A program made the position numbers and the translations under genes. From an uncultured Bacilli bacterium (GTDB lineage Bacteria > Bacillota_I > Bacilli_A > ML615J-28 > CAG-313): a stretch of 7,626 bases of DNA. The notes beneath the pieces are model-generated. The model was not told where the DNA came from, searched no databases, and saw nothing but the letters and a program-made list of their open reading frames with translations. This document shows, piece after piece, positions 5,350 to 7,626 of the stretch. The stretch spans positions 1 to 7,626 of the forward strand of contig CANQWZ010000063.1 of NCBI GenBank assembly GCA_947627685.1. The letters are read 5' to 3'. Numbering within the stretch: the first letter of the stretch is position 1; every line of letters begins with the position of its first letter.

Positions 5350-6472
5350 AACAAGGCGTGTAAAATTTAAGCGTTATAATATTAATATAGCTGAATCATC
5401 TTTTAGTAACCTTAACTTAAATAATATCTATAATATTAAACTTACAAATGAAGGAGTAAATTTTGATGGCAATCATCAAGTATTAAAAGTACTAGATGAT
5501 AATAATATTAATTATCAGTGCCATGATCGACTAAAAACCTTTATTACTGGTAATGCATACAAAGTAATTATAACTTTAATTTTTTCAATTATTATTTGCT
5601 TATTATTTTTAATAAATCAGTTTTTCTTAAGAGAAATTATTTTCGCTGATGATAAATATCAAAATGATTTAGTTTTAGAATATGTTGAATCATATACTAA
5701 AAAAATAGGACCATATTTAAAATTAAAAAGTAATGTTGCAAAAATTTCTAAGGAGTTACGTAAAAAATTTTATCAATATGCCTATATAGGGGTAAATAAA
5801 AAGGGTTCTAAGTTAATTATTGAAATTGTTTATCAAGATGTCATGGATAATCCTAGTTTGCCAGATGCTTTAGTGGGTGAGTATTTTGCAAGTCATGATG
5901 CGATCATTAGCTACATTAATTTAACATCAGGGCAAATGGTGGTTAAATATAACGATGTCGTAAAAAAAGGTGATTTACTTGCAACTAGCAATTTACAATA
6001 TTTAGATAATCTCTATAGTAGTGATAAACTTGTGCCACTTGAAGGACTAATCTTAGGTAATATTAAGGAATATTATGACATTGAAGTTTTAAAAAAAGAA
6101 GAAATTGCGGTATTTACGGGTAAGATGTTATCCAGTTATTATCTTAATTTTAAAAATAAAAAGCTTTTTCTAAAAGCAAATCCTTTTTTATTAAGTTATG
6201 AAAAAACTTATCCTTTAACTTTAAATAAGTTAAATTTTATCTATTATAAAAATTACTATGAAAAGCGTTATGAAACCATCATTAGAAATTTTGAAGATGC
6301 CAAAGATTATGCGCTTATTAAATTATATCAAGATTATGAGGCAGTAAGAGTAAGTGAAAAAGAAAAAATTATTAGTATTATTCTTGCTAGTTATCAAGAA
6401 TATGATGATAAATTTAGTTTTCATTTTCTCGTTACAGCCTGTAAAAATATTGCTATTTTCAAATCTTTTTGA
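5303..6472 (+). CDS. yqfD: Sporulation membrane protein YqfD
   Basis: YqfD is a single-pass membrane protein made during sporulation in spore-forming Bacillota. Read from TTG 5303 it is 389 aa, close to the usual length of about 400. Layout: a basic N-terminal part with the beta strand RVKFKRYNINI (19-29), one strong membrane segment (about 87-109), then a long outside domain with IGPYLKLKSN, IGVNKKGSKLIIEIVYQ, and the VVKKGDLLATS turn typical of the family's central part. A charged C-terminal region rich in Tyr, Glu and Lys ends it. No in-frame ATG exists near the front and the conserved N-terminal strand begins just after the yqfC stop, so a non-ATG start within yqfC seems required. The gene ends in TGA two bases from a terminator. 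Confidence 0.88.
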   Translation: MLKLKVKLPKFLTRNKTRRVKFKRYNINIAESSFSNLNLNNIYNIKLTNEGVNFDGNHQVLKVLDDNNINYQCHDRLKTFITGNAYKVIITLIFSIIICLLFLINQFFLREIIFADDKYQNDLVLEYVESYTKKIGPYLKLKSNVAKISKELRKKFYQYAYIGVNKKGSKLIIEIVYQDVMDNPSLPDALVGEYFASHDAIISYINLTSGQMVVKYNDVVKKGDLLATSNLQYLDNLYSSDKLVPLEGLILGNIKEYYDIEVLKKEEIAVFTGKMLSSYYLNFKNKKLFLKANPFLLSYEKTYPLTLNKLNFIYYKNYYEKRYETIIRNFEDAKDYALIKLYQDYEAVRVSEKEKIISIILASYQEYDDKFSFHFLVTACKNIAIFKSF

Positions 6473-6473
6473 C

Positions 6474-6501
6474 AAAAGTTAGTAAATTTACTAACTTTTT
6501 T
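6474..6501 (+). terminator. Terminator of yqfC-yqfD
   Basis: A perfect 26-base palindrome (6474-6499) forms an 11-bp stem with an AATT loop, and six T follow at 6496-6501. Only two of the pairs are G-C, so it is weaker than the others here. Being a perfect palindrome 12 bases before the glyQS -35 box, it could also be a repressor site. Confidence 0.7.
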
Positions 6502-6512
6502 GAAAGTTCTAT

Positions 6513-6540
6513 TGACGTTTATTTAAAAATTTGGTATAAT
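6513..6540 (+). promoter_or_regulatory. Strong sigma-A promoter for glyQS
   Basis: TTGACG (6513-6518), 16-base spacer, TATAAT (6535-6540) with an extended -10 TG at 6532-6533. It is the best promoter in the window. The leader from about 6547 to 6591 is only about 45 bases, too short for a T-box riboswitch. Confidence 0.92.
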
Positions 6541-6591
6541 ATGTAAGTAAAATGCCATTACTATGCGCACATGTAGAAAAGAGGAAATAAT

Positions 6592-7626
6592 ATGGAAATG
6601 ACAATGGATAAATTTGTAGCCTTTTTAAAACAATTAGGATTTGTTTATCAAGGTAGTGAAATATATGGGGGTCTTGCAAATACTTGGGATTATGGACCAC
6701 TTGGAGTAGAACTTAAAAATAATTTAAAGAAATTATGGTGGAAAAGTTTTGTGCAACAAGTTCCAAATAATGTTGGCCTTGATGCGGCTATCCTGATGAA
6801 TCCGGAAACGTGGGTGGCAACCGGCCATGTAAGTGGTTTTAGTGATCCATTAATCGATTGTAAAAATTGCCATACTAGATATAGAGCCGATAAACTAATA
6901 GAAGATTTTACAAATGGTAAAGAAACAGGTGATGGTTGGGATAATGATAAGTTATATCATTTCGTTATGGACAATCATATTCCATGTCCTAGTTGTGGTA
7001 AAAGTGATTTTACCGAAATTAGAAAATTTAATTTAATGTTTCAAACCCATCAAGGTGTAGTTGAGGATGCTAAAACGGTTGTTTATTTAAGACCAGAAAC
7101 GGCCCAAGGCATTTTCCTTAATTTTAAAAACATTCAAAGAACGACTAGAAAAAAAGTGCCTTTTGGGGTAGGTCAAATTGGCAAGAGTTTTCGTAATGAA
7201 ATTACGCCTGGTAATTTTATCTTTAGAACACGGGAATTTGAACAAATGGAATTAGAATTCTTTTGTAAACCGGGAACGGATTTAGAGTGGTTTAATTATT
7301 GGCGTAGTTATTGTATTGATTTCTTGAAAAATATTGGTATTAAAGAAGAAATGATCAGAATGCGTGATCATAAAAAAGAAGAATTGTGCTTTTATTCTAA
7401 AGCTACCACCGATATTGAATTTAAATTTTTCTTTGGTTGGGGTGAACTTTGGGGTATTGCGGACAGAACCGATTATGATTTAGGTGTTCATCAAACTCAT
7501 TCTGGCGAAAGTCTTGAATATTTAGATCCTGAAACAAATGAAAAATATTTACCATATGTTATTGAACCTAGCTTAGGCGTTGAAAGATTATTACTAGCTG
7601 TACTTACTAGTGCATATGAAGAAGAA
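6592..7626 (+). CDS. glyQS: Glycyl-tRNA synthetase, single-chain dimeric type (3' end cut by window)
   Basis: It joins glycine to tRNA-Gly using ATP. The reading frame is open from ATG 6592 to the window end (345 codons), about three quarters of the usual 460 or so residues; the C-terminal anticodon-binding domain is missing only because the window stops. This is the class II alpha2 (eukaryote-like) enzyme found in Staphylococcus and mycoplasmas, not the alpha2-beta2 GlyQ/GlyS of Bacillus. Seen: GSEIYGGLANTWDYGPLG at 21-38; zinc-type pairs Cys90/Cys93 and Cys132/Cys135; LRPETAQGIF at 166-175; motif 2 FRNEITPGNF (200-209) with FRTREFEQME (211-220); and motif 3 EPSLGVERLLLAVL at 325-338. GAGG (6581-6584) lies seven bases before the ATG. 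In Bacillus the glycyl-tRNA synthetase genes also lie downstream of yqfD, further away. Confidence 0.97.
   Translation, partial: MEMTMDKFVAFLKQLGFVYQGSEIYGGLANTWDYGPLGVELKNNLKKLWWKSFVQQVPNNVGLDAAILMNPETWVATGHVSGFSDPLIDCKNCHTRYRADKLIEDFTNGKETGDGWDNDKLYHFVMDNHIPCPSCGKSDFTEIRKFNLMFQTHQGVVEDAKTVVYLRPETAQGIFLNFKNIQRTTRKKVPFGVGQIGKSFRNEITPGNFIFRTREFEQMELEFFCKPGTDLEWFNYWRSYCIDFLKNIGIKEEMIRMRDHKKEELCFYSKATTDIEFKFFFGWGELWGIADRTDYDLGVHQTHSGESLEYLDPETNEKYLPYVIEPSLGVERLLLAVLTSAYEEE

Noticed and set aside
4734..6472. Use of TGA as tryptophan, as in mycoplasmas
   Set aside because: rdgB and yqfD end at TGA at the normal family length, and yqfD is followed at once by a terminator. Trp codons in the genes are TGG, and no gene needs TGA read through.
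6509..6700. 63-codon minus-strand frame over the glyQS promoter and start
   Set aside because: It overlaps the strong promoter and the conserved start of the synthetase; a shadow frame.
1..7626. Mobile element, prophage, CRISPR, tRNA, rRNA or defence genes
   Set aside because: No transposase, integrase, repeat-spacer pattern or tRNA-like cloverleaf was seen on either strand. CPBP proteases can take part in bacteriocin immunity, but no peptide or transporter gene is adjacent.

Overview
This is an ordinary-looking chromosomal stretch of a strongly AT-rich, Gram-positive-type (Bacillota) bacterium that forms endospores or descends from spore formers. The evidence is four sporulation genes (spoIVA, gerM, yqfC, yqfD) beside housekeeping genes, AGGAGG-type ribosome binding sites, sigma-A-like promoters and AT-rich hairpin/U-tract terminators. 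TGA acts as a stop (rdgB and yqfD end with it) and Trp is TGG, so this is the standard bacterial code and not the Mycoplasma code. I cannot name a genus from the sequence alone.

Layout. Bases 1-42 hold the terminator of an off-window gene. Bases 43-208 are an AT-rich leader with a tandem 11-nt repeat. Then come spoIVA (223-1701) and an HU gene (1793-2068), which share a bidirectional terminator with a convergent membrane protease gene on the minus strand (2127-3095; zinc ribbon plus CPBP/Rce1-like domain). A divergent intergenic region separates that gene from gerM (3214-4068). rdgB (4149-4736), rpsU (4828-5010), the overlapping pair yqfC-yqfD (5116-6472), and a single-chain glycyl-tRNA synthetase gene cut by the window edge (6592-7626) follow.

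How the parts fit. The gene order reads as three Bacillus-like neighbourhoods packed together with genes missing between them: spoIVA-hbs; gerM-(rph)-rdgB; and rpsU-(yqeY, yqfA, yqfB)-yqfC-yqfD-(phoH to recO)-glycyl-tRNA synthetase. The only gene not expected from these neighbourhoods is the minus-strand CPBP protease. Housekeeping genes each have a clear sigma-A promoter. The sporulation genes do not, which fits control by a sporulation sigma factor such as sigma-E.

I see no phage, insertion sequence, CRISPR, defence or secondary-metabolite system. The most unusual item is the HU protein, whose DNA-binding arm has lost all its usual basic residues while the fold and the tip proline are kept. 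This window does not show a convincing undescribed system.
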